Assembly: GCA_021203145.1 (NCBI GenBank)
Contig: JAJQBS010000009.1
Coordinates: 9,290 to 44,143, forward strand
Source: Lachnospiraceae bacterium
GTDB taxonomy: Bacteria; Bacillota; Clostridia; Lachnospirales; Lachnospiraceae
Reading direction: 5' to 3'
Length of the DNA: 34,854 nt
This document shows positions 9,486 through 16,330 of the stretch, one piece after another. Position 1 is the stretch's first letter; every line of letters starts with the position of its first letter. Position numbers and translations under genes: made by a program. The notes under the pieces are model-generated. The model was not told the origin of the DNA and did no database searches. It was given only the letters and a program-made list of their open reading frames with translations.

Positions 9486-10358
9486 CTATGCTTCTTCGGA
9501 ACCCTGTGTTTCTTCTGGGTTCCGTGCTTCTTCTGGAGCCTGTGCTCCTTCTGGCAAATGCGCAGAGGATGGTTCCTCAGCCGGATCTTTTTCTTCCTGC
9601 ACAGCCTCCGAAGTCGTCGCATCCGGTGCCGCTTCCTCCGTCGGGTCTTCCTCCTGTGCCGCCTCCGGAACCGCTGCATCCGGTGCTGCTTCCACTGTCA
9701 GTTCTTCCTCCCGTGCCGTCTCTGAATCCGACGCATCCGGTGCCGCTTCCTCCGTCAGCTCCTCCTCCTGTACCGCCTCTGAATCCGTCGCATCCGATGC
9801 CGTCTCCTCCGTCGGTTCTTCCTCCTGTACCGCCTCTGAATCCGTCGCCCCCGGTGCCGCCTCTGATGCTGCCGCTTCCTCCTTCGGCTCTTCCTCCTGA
9901 GCCTCTGAAGCTGCTGTATCCGGCACTGCTTCCTCCGCGCTCTTTCCGGCAGGAGTCTCATCCGCAAGCGGAATCTCCTCCCGTTTTTCTTCCTCGATCG
10001 TGATGACCACCGGCATTTTACAGCCACAATTTGAGCAGAAACGCTCGTTTATGCCGACCTCCATCCGGCAGTTCGGGCACAATGCTACTCCCTTCGCCGT
10101 GCGTATACGCTCCTGCAGCTTTTCGATCGTGTCAAACGCTACCTTCAAGGAATGAAACTCCGACTCAAATCCCTCCGGCGGTGTCTGCCTGCACTCATCG
10201 TACAGCTTCTTTCCAATCTCAGCATACATTGCGTTGATCCGCTTTTTTTCAGCGGTAACCTGTGAGCGGTACTGCCTGATGTCGTTTACCTTCTGTACTT
10301 CAGCCACAGTATCCTTGCTAAGTTTTTTTATTCTTACTGAAATATCTTCAAAAGCCAT
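9486..10358 (-). CDS. Zinc-ribbon protein with coiled-coil N-terminus and acidic repeat tail
   Basis: 290 residues from the ATG at 10358, chosen because GGGAGG lies seven bases upstream; an ATG 21 bases earlier has none. Residues 1-90 are helical and charged (MAFEDISVRIKKLSKDTVAE, then a likely coiled coil). A zinc ribbon with two CxxC pairs (CPNC at 94-97, CSNC at 108-111) follows. From ~155 onward the chain is an Ala/Glu/Asp/Thr-rich tail of 19-residue repeats, probably disordered. Such zinc-ribbon proteins are common in Clostridia, but their function is not established. It has its own promoter and a structured leader. The repeats suggest variable tail length between strains. Confidence 0.75.
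   Translation of the reverse strand: MAFEDISVRIKKLSKDTVAEVQKVNDIRQYRSQVTAEKKRINAMYAEIGKKLYDECRQTPPEGFESEFHSLKVAFDTIEKLQERIRTAKGVALCPNCRMEVGINERFCSNCGCKMPVVITIEEEKREEIPLADETPAGKSAEEAVPDTAASEAQEEEPKEEAAASEAAPGATDSEAVQEEEPTEETASDATDSEAVQEEELTEEAAPDASDSETAREEELTVEAAPDAAVPEAAQEEDPTEEAAPDATTSEAVQEEKDPAEEPSSAHLPEGAQAPEEARNPEETQGSEEA
9540..9896 (-). repeat. 57-bp tandem repeats encoding the acidic tail
   Basis: Six units: one of 24 residues followed by five of 19 residues, of the form EEEPTEEAAPDATDSEAVQ with substitutions. The 57-bp period preserves the frame. The same repetition creates spurious long frames on other phases. Confidence 0.8.
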
Positions 10359-10418
10359 ATTTGTTCCTCCCATCCACACAATCTAATATCTGTCCAAATT
10401 TTGTACAGCTCAGTTAAT

Positions 10419-10496
10419 CGGATAGAGGCGATATCTCCCCTATCCGCTGCGCCAGGCCGCGTCCAGCGAAAGCTGGAAATCTCCTTACGCGGCCTG
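10419..10496 (-). ncRNA. Structured leader RNA of the zinc-ribbon gene
   Basis: Immediately after the predicted start, CAGGCCGCGT pairs with ACGCGGCCTG (10453-10462 with 10487-10496). Inside it a second hairpin CCAGC/GCTGG closes a four-base loop, leaving an asymmetric AAGGAGATTT strand. A further hairpin joins CGGATAG and CTATCCG (10419-10425 with 10440-10446). No terminator run follows. I do not recognise a riboswitch class; it may simply stabilise the mRNA. Confidence 0.45.
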
Positions 10497-10501
10497 TGTG
10501 C

Positions 10502-10530
10502 ATCATAACAGAAAATGCCCATGAAAACAA
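10502..10530 (-). promoter_or_regulatory. Probable promoter of the zinc-ribbon gene
   Basis: Leftward TTGTTT (10525-10530), 17-base spacer, TATGAT (10502-10507). It overlaps the hairpin that may end the upstream ABC operon. Confidence 0.55.
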
Positions 10531-10539
10531 GGGGCATTT
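10511..10539 (-). terminator. Weak intrinsic terminator after the ABC importer operon
   Basis: Leftward AAATGCCC (10532-10539) and GGGCATTT (10513-10520) form a hairpin followed by only four T. It lies about 110 bases beyond the ATPase stop codon. Confidence 0.45.
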
Positions 10540-10646
10540 ATCTTGTGGAGTCCAATTGTATGAATCATTTGTCTGGTAGAATCAAAATATATGCATGTTG
10601 TATGCTTCAGATGAATAAAACAGATTGTTCCGTCGCGCCTGTCCTA

Positions 10647-11453
10647 CTACTGTGCCTTCGAAAACAAAATCCTGTCATTATCCAGCTCTTTGCCTGCTCC
10701 GGCACGAAATTTTTCAAGCAGGCCGTCCACGGTCAGCCCGTCGCGCTCTTCTCCGCTGATATCAAGCACAATCCGCCCGTCGTCCATCATCAGGGTGCGG
10801 TTTCCCATTTCCAGGGCGGAGTGCATGTTGTGCGTAATCATCAGGCACGCAAGATGATTTTCTTCTATGACGCGCTTCGTGAGCGCGATGACCTTGTCCG
10901 CCGTAGCCGGATCCAACGCCGCCGTATGCTCATCGAGGAGAAGAATTTTCGGTGGTACTAGGGTCGCCATCAAAAGAGTCAGTGCCTGCCGCTGTCCGCC
11001 CGAAAGAAGACCGACCGGCTGTTTCATCCGGTCTTCCAGCCCCATGTCCAGAAGCGCGAGACGCTCCCGGAACATTTTCCGCTCGGACGGCGTAATGCGG
11101 GAAAAAATCGCTTTTTTCTTCGCTACGCGCAGATAGGCAAGAGCAAGATTTTCCTCGATCGTCATGTGCGGCGCGGTACCCTTCATCGGATCCTGGAACA
11201 GACGGCCGATGTCTATCGCGCGTTTGTATTCAGCTACATAAGTAATATCCCGGTCATCGAGGTAAATATGTCCCTCGTCCGGCAGGAAGCTCCCGCCAAT
11301 ACAATTAAATAAAGTGGATTTCCCCGCGCCATTGCTGCCGATAATTGTGGCAAAATCACCGTCATTCACTGTCAGGCTCACGCCCGCGAGGGCGACCTTT
11401 TCATTGACCGTGCCTGGGTTGAATACCTTTCTGACATTTGTGATTTTCAGCAT
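10647..11453 (-). CDS. ABC importer ATP-binding protein (TrpZ-like)
   Basis: 268 residues; AAAGGAGGA precedes the ATG. Walker A is GSNGAGKSTLFNC, the Q-loop region is GRLFQDPMKGT, the signature motif is LLSGGQRQALTL, Walker B is ILLLDEHTAALDP and the H-loop is MITHNM. The histidine right after LLLDE replaces the more common proline, a feature I associate with this importer subfamily. It would energise uptake with the permease and binding protein upstream in the same leftward operon. The order binding protein, permease, ATPase matches TrpXYZ-type amino-acid importers. Confidence 0.88.
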   Translation of the reverse strand: MLKITNVRKVFNPGTVNEKVALAGVSLTVNDGDFATIIGSNGAGKSTLFNCIGGSFLPDEGHIYLDDRDITYVAEYKRAIDIGRLFQDPMKGTAPHMTIEENLALAYLRVAKKKAIFSRITPSERKMFRERLALLDMGLEDRMKQPVGLLSGGQRQALTLLMATLVPPKILLLDEHTAALDPATADKVIALTKRVIEENHLACLMITHNMHSALEMGNRTLMMDDGRIVLDISGEERDGLTVDGLLEKFRAGAGKELDNDRILFSKAQ

Positions 11454-11532
11454 ACGACGACTCCTCCTTTATGGTTCGATTCCCCTTCCCCGGACAAGCC
11501 CGGGAGCAATTCTTTTTCTGCCAGCAGCCTCG

Positions 11533-11680
11533 TTCGTGAGCCTCTGCTTCCAGAGAGACACGCTATCTGTCAGCAACCGCATTCGCGAACCTCTGCTTCC
11601 AGAGAGCAGTTCGCTATCTGTCAGAGGCCGCGTTCGCGAACCTCCGCTTCTGGAGAGCCACGCGCTCCTTCAGGTAAGGC
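11533..11680 (-). repeat. Three tandem ~50-bp repeats overlapping the permease 3' end
   Basis: On the plus strand, units start at 11533 (TTCGTGAGCC), 11582 (TTCGCGAACC) and 11633 (TTCGCGAACC), spaced 49 and 51 bases. Each contains CTCTGCTTCCAGAG or a variant, a hairpin. The rightmost unit is the coding end of the permease, so the two others look like duplications of the gene's 3' terminus, including its TAG. Confidence 0.75.
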
Positions 11681-12534
11681 GTGGCGATCGCGATGGCAAC
11701 GATAATTGCGGAGACAAGCTTCATTGCTTCCGCAGGTACGTGCATCCGCAGTGCGATGGCGATCACAAAGCGGTACACACAGCTGCCGACGATCGTGCCG
11801 GCAATACGCCGGGGAATGGAGCGCTTGCCAAGCAGTGTCTCGCCGATGATCAGGCTCGCAAGCGCGATGGTCACCATGCCGGTACCCATATTGATATTAC
11901 AGGACTTCTGATACTGCCCGATCAGGCAGCCGGAAAGTGCCGTCATGGAACCGGAAATACACAGGCCGACCGTAATCGTAAATCCGGGATTGATGCTGGA
12001 GGCACGGACCATGTCCTCATTATCGCCGGTCGCTCGGATGGAAAGGCCGAGCCTCGTACCCAGAAACCACGCAAGAAACAGGCAGACGATAAGGACGATG
12101 ATAGCCGCCAGCACCAGCTTGTACCAGGTCGAGCCAAACAGATCCTTACAAAGGGTAAAAATCGTATCCTTTTTGAAAATAGAAAGGTTCGAGGAGAACC
12201 CCATCACGCCCAGATTGACCGTGTAAAGCCCCGTGTTTACAATGATGCCGGAAAGGATAGGTTCCACCCCCAGCCGGGTCTGCAGCAACGCCATGATAAA
12301 CCCGGAGCAGACGCCAGCTGCCATCGCCGCGAACAGTGCCAGGATCGGATGCCCCATAATCGCTACCTGTGCGCCGACCGCGCATCCAAGCGTAAAACAG
12401 CCGTCTGTCGAGAGGTCGGCGATGTTTAAAATAGAATAGCTTAAGAAAAGAGCCAGCGCGATCAGCCCATAAATCAACCCCAGTTCAAGGGCATTTGTAA
12501 TTACCGAAAGTGAAATGATGGAACTCAGGCTCAT
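11614..12534 (-). CDS. ABC importer permease (TrpY-like, branched-chain permease superfamily)
   Basis: 306 residues from the ATG at 12534, placed ten bases after AAAGGAG; an in-frame ATG 12 codons earlier lacks such a site. About eight to nine membrane helices. Typical segments are ELGLIYGLIALALFLSYSIL, LSTDGCFTLGCAVGA and NEDMVRASSINPGFTITVGL. This fold belongs to the permease family used by TrpY and simple-sugar/branched-chain importers. The C-terminus (KERVALQKRRFANAASDR) is the template of the tandem repeats that follow the gene. Confidence 0.87.
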   Translation of the reverse strand: MSLSSIISLSVITNALELGLIYGLIALALFLSYSILNIADLSTDGCFTLGCAVGAQVAIMGHPILALFAAMAAGVCSGFIMALLQTRLGVEPILSGIIVNTGLYTVNLGVMGFSSNLSIFKKDTIFTLCKDLFGSTWYKLVLAAIIVLIVCLFLAWFLGTRLGLSIRATGDNEDMVRASSINPGFTITVGLCISGSMTALSGCLIGQYQKSCNINMGTGMVTIALASLIIGETLLGKRSIPRRIAGTIVGSCVYRFVIAIALRMHVPAEAMKLVSAIIVAIAIATPYLKERVALQKRRFANAASDR

Positions 12535-12776
12535 ATAATACCGGCTCCTTTCCTTTTTATAAACTGTCATACAAATTGCCGCAGCTGTTCAGGAGTGTTC
12601 TTCACACCTGCCGTAAAGATACTGAACAGCTGTAAGTTGTTTTCACCAGACAGAACGTTCCTCACCTCTGCCGAACATGCGATCGAATATGTGGCAGCTG
12701 TTTTGCCCCATATTCGACGCATCGGGATATTCAGCGACACTTTTGATACACTGCTGATTAAAGCCGCGTTTCACTC
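12535..12776 (-). other. Intercistronic region with two inverted repeats
   Basis: Two inverted repeats lie between the binding-protein and permease genes. CAGCTGTTCAG (12582-12592) pairs with CTGAACAGCTG (12622-12632), perfect over 11 bp. CGAATATG (12684-12691) pairs with CATATTCG (12709-12716). Neither is followed by a U-run on the leftward transcript. They may protect or process the mRNA so the binding protein is made in excess. A ~52-codon open frame here lacks a ribosome binding site. Confidence 0.5.
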
Positions 12777-13790
12777 TTACTCCATGCTCTCTGACGTCAC
12801 GACCTCTACGATCTGGGTTGCGACTTCCTCAAACACGCTGTAGTCGATGCCAAGTGCTTCCGCTGTCTCGGTATTGACTGTAACAATGCCATTGTCAAAC
12901 GTCACAACAGCCGTCTCGGCCGGATCAGCGCCCTGCAGAATCTCGACTGCCAGATCCGCTGTCTCTTTTCCAAGCAGCTCATAATCCACGCCAAAGCCGA
13001 CGAACGCGCCATTTACCGCAAAAGAGTCCGCTCCTGTGTAATGTGGGATGCCTGCCTCAATCAGCGTTTCATAAATAGAAAGCTCTGCCGACATAACCGT
13101 GTTATCGGTTGGGGTAAAGATCGCCTGTACGCCATCGTTTACCAGAGACTCCACTGCCTGCATAATCTCAGAGTCGTTCGTACCGGTCGCTTCCACGTAT
13201 TCGATCCCCTTCTCATCCAGATAAGCCTTCGCGTCCGCGATTGGCTGGGTGGAAGAATCCTCAGAAAGGCTGTAGAGCAGTCCGACTTTTTCCAGATCCG
13301 GGTTTGCGAGGAACATCAGATCCAGAATCGCCTCGGTATTCAGGGCATCGCTGGTACCTGTGACATATCCGCCAGGAGCATCCAGAGAATCCACCAGCTC
13401 AGAGCCAATCGGATCCGACACGGCCGCAAACACCACCGGAATCGGCTCGTCCAGGTCATCAATCTCAGTGGTCAGCGGGGCTACCGCCGGCGTCGCGATC
13501 GGAATCACGATATCTACCTGATCGTCATTAACCAGCTGTGACGCCTGCTGCAGCACAGTCGAGTCGTCTCCATTTCCGCTGTATACATAGCCTTCGTAAA
13601 CATAGGTATCCTCACCCTCCTCCGAGAGCGCGTCCAGCTCTGCCAGAATCGCGTCCTCAATCTGATCCAGAGACGCGTGATCCATGTACTTCAGGATACC
13701 TACCTTGTACTCTTCGGCCATTGCCGTGCCAGAGACCGTCATGACTGCCATTGCTGCAGCGATCGCGCATACTGCCAACTTCTTTTTCAT
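12777..13790 (-). CDS. ABC importer substrate-binding protein (TrpX-like, ABC_sub_bind family)
   Basis: 337 residues; GAAAGGAG precedes the ATG. Residues 1-25 are a signal peptide (MKKKLAVCAIAAAMAVMTVS then GTAMA|EE); there is no clear lipobox cysteine at the expected site, so surface attachment is uncertain. The mature part has the two-lobed periplasmic-binding fold with YKVGILKYMDHASLDQIEDA, IVIPIATPAVAPL, PVVFAAVSDPIGS and AIFTPTDNTVMSA, family hallmarks. Members bind amino acids such as tryptophan; the ligand here should match the T-box tRNA. First gene of the operon, controlled by the T-box leader. Confidence 0.88.
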   Translation of the reverse strand: MKKKLAVCAIAAAMAVMTVSGTAMAEEYKVGILKYMDHASLDQIEDAILAELDALSEEGEDTYVYEGYVYSGNGDDSTVLQQASQLVNDDQVDIVIPIATPAVAPLTTEIDDLDEPIPVVFAAVSDPIGSELVDSLDAPGGYVTGTSDALNTEAILDLMFLANPDLEKVGLLYSLSEDSSTQPIADAKAYLDEKGIEYVEATGTNDSEIMQAVESLVNDGVQAIFTPTDNTVMSAELSIYETLIEAGIPHYTGADSFAVNGAFVGFGVDYELLGKETADLAVEILQGADPAETAVVTFDNGIVTVNTETAEALGIDYSVFEEVATQIVEVVTSESME

Positions 13791-13938
13791 GTTGTTTCTC
13801 CTTTCAAATTTAAAAATGACTGTTGCTAACTATCCATAACCGTTTTTCGCCGCCATGGCGAAGGAACGGACAGTTACAAAATAGGATTCTGCGAAGCCGG
13901 ATTCCCGCGCCGGACGTCTGGCGCCCCGCCCGGAAGAC

Positions 13939-13983
13939 TTTTCGTCCGATAAAAAGCCAGAGGCCTTTCCTTTCAGACAAAAA
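13939..13983 (-). repeat. Dispersed hairpin element, copy A
   Basis: Leftward, TTTTTGTCTG pairs with CGGACGAAAA, and an inner stem AAAGGCC/GGCTTTT closes a three-base loop. A closely similar element with the same two stems lies at 27821-27867. Its left T-run overlaps the U-run of the T-box terminator; the element lies between that terminator and the binding-protein gene. Confidence 0.6.
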
Positions 13984-14285
13984 ACTGCCCTTATATAACA
14001 TAAGGACAGATCTCTTCTGCGGTACCACCTTACTTGCCGCCTTAAGCCCCTGCATAATATCTGAACAAGAAGCAAAGACAACCTCTCAGTGAAATGCTTA
14101 CACATCTCCAGTCTTTAACGCAGACTAACGTCCCGGCTACTGACCTCGAGCAGGAAAGTACGTACCACTGCCTTTCCTCATTGTGTGGCGTTCGCCTTGC
14201 CCTCCGTGACCCATTTGCAGGCTGCGTACTGCGGGTATCCCAGCTCCACCCGCTCTCTGTGAGTGCATCTCCTGTTTGACCTTCA
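13979..14285 (-). ncRNA. T-box riboswitch leader of the ABC importer operon
   Basis: The hallmark T-box AAGGTGGTACCGCAG is at 14017-14031, followed by a terminator hairpin (CTGTCCTTAT with ATAAGGGCAG, 13985-14009) and six T (13979-13984). Upstream, AGAGAG and the apical GGAGCTGGGATACCCGC segment fit Stem I. The specifier region reads GCAAATGGGTC (near 14209-14218), allowing ATG (Met) or TGG (Trp). The base after TGG in the T-box is T, implying a tRNA with discriminator A73, which favours Met, since bacterial tRNA-Trp normally has G73; the TrpXYZ-like genes favour Trp. Uncharged tRNA would promote antitermination. Confidence 0.88.
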
Positions 14286-14317
14286 CATCATCGGTTTGAC
14301 ATATAAAGATTGTACTT

Positions 14318-14346
14318 ATTTTGGCATAGACAAAGGGATTTGTCAA
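14318..14346 (-). promoter_or_regulatory. Promoter of the T-box operon
   Basis: Leftward TTGACA (14341-14346), 17-base spacer, CAAAAT (14318-14323). The start would be near 14311, a few tens of bases before Stem I. Confidence 0.6.
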
Positions 14347-14411
14347 CTGATTTTTTCCTTTTTCGCGGCATCTGATTTTTTCACTGATTTTTTCCTTTTT
14401 CGCAGCATCCG
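14347..14411. repeat. Two 28-bp direct repeats abutting the T-box promoter
   Basis: CTGATTTTTTCCTTTTTCGC plus eight more bases occurs at 14347 and again at 14384 (37-base period, two mismatches). Lying directly upstream of the -35 box, the A/T tracts could act as UP elements or operator sites. Confidence 0.55.
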
Positions 14412-14572
14412 GTTAATTTAGATCGCTTCACGATGGGATTTATCCCGTCCACAGGACGAGGAGGCCATCCCGGCGAGGGACCGGATGCCCGAACACTGCA
14501 GGTTTTTGCCCATCCGATTGGCGCCCGGCCGAACCCCCGGTGATTTATTTTTTCCTGTCTGTTCATTTAATT
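14412..14572. other. Intergenic region without a gene
   Basis: Between the repeats and the XRE promoter I find no gene. A leftward open frame (14381-14566) has no ribosome binding site and no recognisable product. Confidence 0.45.
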
Positions 14573-14602
14573 TTGCCTGTGAGTTCATTTCCGTTTTATA
14601 TC
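14554..14602 (+). promoter_or_regulatory. Promoter of the XRE regulator with paired direct repeats
   Basis: TTGCCT (14573-14578), 18-base spacer, TATATC (14597-14602). Direct repeats of CCTGTNNGTTCATTT at 14554-14568 and 14576-14590 are 22 bases apart, two helical turns, and overlap the -35 and spacer. This is a plausible autoregulatory operator. Confidence 0.45.
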
Positions 14603-14642
14603 CTCGCTGTTACTCTCTATGTATCAAGCAAGGAGGTGTACT

Positions 14643-14984
14643 ATGCAAAGCAAAATTGAAATTGGCCAGCGAATCCGCCATTTGAGGGAGGCGCAGGGAT
14701 ACAGCCGCGAACAGCTGGCGGAAATTCTGAACATTTCTCCCAGATTCTGCTATGACATAGAGCTCGGGAAAAAAGGGATGTCAATGGAGACCTTATGTAA
14801 TCTCTCACAGGCTCTGAACGTCAGCACGGACTATATCCTTCTGGGAACCGTCCACAAAAAGGGCTCTTACAGTGACGGCACAGACCCGGAGGCCTTTGAA
14901 GCGCTAATCCAGTCCTGCCCGGATGACAAACGAATCCATCTGGAAAATATTATTACCAGCTATCTCAAGGCGCTGCGGGCATGA
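14643..14984 (+). CDS. XRE-family helix-turn-helix regulator
   Basis: 113 residues; the ATG at 14643 follows AAGGAGG at the ideal distance, whereas an upstream in-frame ATG does not. Residues 5-62 form a Cro/C1-type DNA-binding domain: IGQRIRHLREAQGYSREQLA, EILNISPRFCYDIELGKKGM, then LCNLSQALNVSTDYILLG. The remaining ~45 residues (DPEAFEALIQSCPDDKRIHL) form a short helical tail that may mediate dimerisation. It is a single-gene unit and its target is unknown; the repeats in its own promoter suggest autoregulation. Confidence 0.85.
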   Translation: MQSKIEIGQRIRHLREAQGYSREQLAEILNISPRFCYDIELGKKGMSMETLCNLSQALNVSTDYILLGTVHKKGSYSDGTDPEAFEALIQSCPDDKRIHLENIITSYLKALRA

Positions 14985-15024
14985 GCGGCCGCGTGTGGAT
15001 GAAGCAGAGGCTGACGCCCGAAAG

Positions 15025-15068
15025 CTGAAAATCGGACAGGGAAACGCCTTTCTCCCTGTCCGATTTCA
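15025..15068 (+). terminator. Strong hairpin terminator of the XRE gene, possibly bidirectional
   Basis: TGAAAATCGGACAGGGA pairs with TCCCTGTCCGATTTCA around a ten-base loop, with one bulged base. A T-rich stretch (ATTATATTATTTTTT) follows on the plus strand. The convergent GH4 remnant ends at 15099. Confidence 0.7.
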
Positions 15069-15098
15069 GATTATATTATTTTTTATTATTTTATAATT

Positions 15099-15535
15099 TT
15101 ACAACGTTGCCCTGAGCATGTCTGCCACAAGTGCGCGCACCTCTTTCTCTCCGACCCTGCCTTTTACGAGCGGATCGTTTAAAAACGCCTGTACAAGCAA
15201 TTCGGTATCTCCCTCAAGCGCAGCCTGTAGCACACGCTCGTGGTTCTCCACATGGGGCCGGACGAGCTCGTGAACTGCGGGGATGAGCTTTCCGGCATAG
15301 ACCGGGCGGATCTTGTCACGTTCAAAAAGCGCATTGGTCTCCACGACTGCCAGCCGCGGCAGGTTCGAAATCTGCCCGGCATAATTGGGAAGATTGACAT
15401 TGCTGATCACGCGGCCAAGCCCACAAAGCGCCTTGATCAGGAGGATTCCCTCCTCGCCTGTCGGCTCCAGGGGGATCTCTTCTTCGCCGGATACCAGCCG
15501 GGCGGACCGCACTGCACGAGCTATGAAGGGTCGAC
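15099..15535 (-). pseudogene. C-terminal remnant of a GH4-family glycosidase (alpha-galacturonidase type)
   Basis: About 145 residues, read leftward to a TAA at 15099, match the C-terminal third of glycoside hydrolase family 4: GEEGILLIKALCGLGRVISN, VNLPNYAGQISNLP, VVETNALFERD, VRPHVENHE and QAFLNDPLV. GH4 enzymes are NAD- and metal-dependent; members near pectin genes act on galacturonides. The N-terminal Rossmann and catalytic parts (roughly 300 residues) are missing. Upstream of about 15535 the sequence becomes the 5'-truncated, oppositely oriented AraC gene. The remaining frame has no good start. Confidence 0.8.
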
Positions 15536-15539
15536 ACAA

Positions 15540-16148
15540 TGTGAGCGGATTACCTTTTACTGCCAGAAAACCGCCTTTCCGACGGAATTCCGCGAAAAAC
15601 ACCCGGAGGTTACAAACATTCTGGATAAGACCAGCAAAATTACTCTTGATCCCAAAAAACTGCTGGATGCCGAAAAACTGGTACAGCGCATCATGCAGGA
15701 AAGCATTTTGAAGGATACATATGTCTCCGAATCCATCCGCTTCCTGACGCTCTGCCTGTTGATGTCCTTAAAACGGAACGGTCGTTTCATGGTAAAGGTA
15801 AGGGAAAAAGAGGCCTGCAGCCAGGACATTCTGGAAGCTATTGAATATGTAAGGCAGAATTATACGCTTCCTCTGACGCTTGAGGACACAGCGCACAGAG
15901 CCGGCTTAAGCCCAACCTATTTTTCCAGGAAATTTCATCAGGCGACCGGAAATACCTTCAAAAAATATGTGAATGAAATCCGCATCCTGAACGCGAAACA
16001 GATGCTGCTCTCCACGGATGACTCCGTCACTAAAATCGCGATGAACTGCGGATTTGGCAGCAGTAATTATTTCAAGGACGTTTTCCGGCGGATGACGGGA
16101 TTTTCTCCGCGGGATTACCGAAAAAAATCAGCGGAAGCATCGGAATAA
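15540..16148 (+). pseudogene. 5'-truncated AraC-family transcriptional regulator
   Basis: About 200 residues of an AraC/XylS regulator survive: a middle segment (FREKHPEVTNILDKTSKITL onward) and the complete C-terminal DNA-binding domain with two helix-turn-helix units, LTLEDTAHRAGLSPTYFSRK and VTKIAMNCGFGSSNYFKDVF, ending with RRMTGFSPRDYRKK. The N-terminal cupin sensing domain and start codon are gone; an open frame extends left only because it reads antisense through the GH4 remnant. Such regulators control adjacent sugar or pectin genes. A product from an internal start cannot be excluded, but loss of ligand control is expected. Confidence 0.75.
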
Positions 16149-16255
16149 CACAGAGCACAGAAGCACGTCCTGCGACTGCCTGATTTCCGCAAATAATTAA
16201 AAGATGTATCGGAAAAACCGATCGGAAAGATAGCGAAATAATCGAAAGATAAGGA

Positions 16256-16284
16256 TTGACCGGCTATCAAACTTATGCTATTGT
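16256..16284 (+). promoter_or_regulatory. Promoter of the GH28 gene
   Basis: TTGACC (16256-16261), 17-base spacer, TATTGT (16279-16284). A small hairpin ATCGG/CCGAT (16208-16222) and repeated CGAAA-type motifs lie just upstream, where an AraC protein could bind. Confidence 0.55.
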
Positions 16285-16330
16285 CAAATTGGTCTTTTAT
16301 TCCACATTCAGCATGCGAGGAGGGGAAGTT

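Noticed and set aside
9398..9679. N-terminal extension of the serine acetyltransferase frame
   Set aside because: The extension is extremely Arg/Lys-rich because it reads the acidic repeats of the zinc-ribbon gene in another phase. A start with a ribosome binding site at 9397 gives the normal family length.
12575..12735. A ~52-codon leftward open frame between importer genes
   Set aside because: No ribosome binding site, no recognisable sequence, and it is occupied by inverted repeats.
14381..14566. 61-codon leftward frame upstream of the T-box operon
   Set aside because: No ribosome binding site; it covers the direct repeats and has no protein-like character.
15240..15540. N-terminal extension of the AraC frame
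   Set aside because: It is antisense to the GH4 remnant, whose C-terminal motifs are clear. The frame is open by chance.
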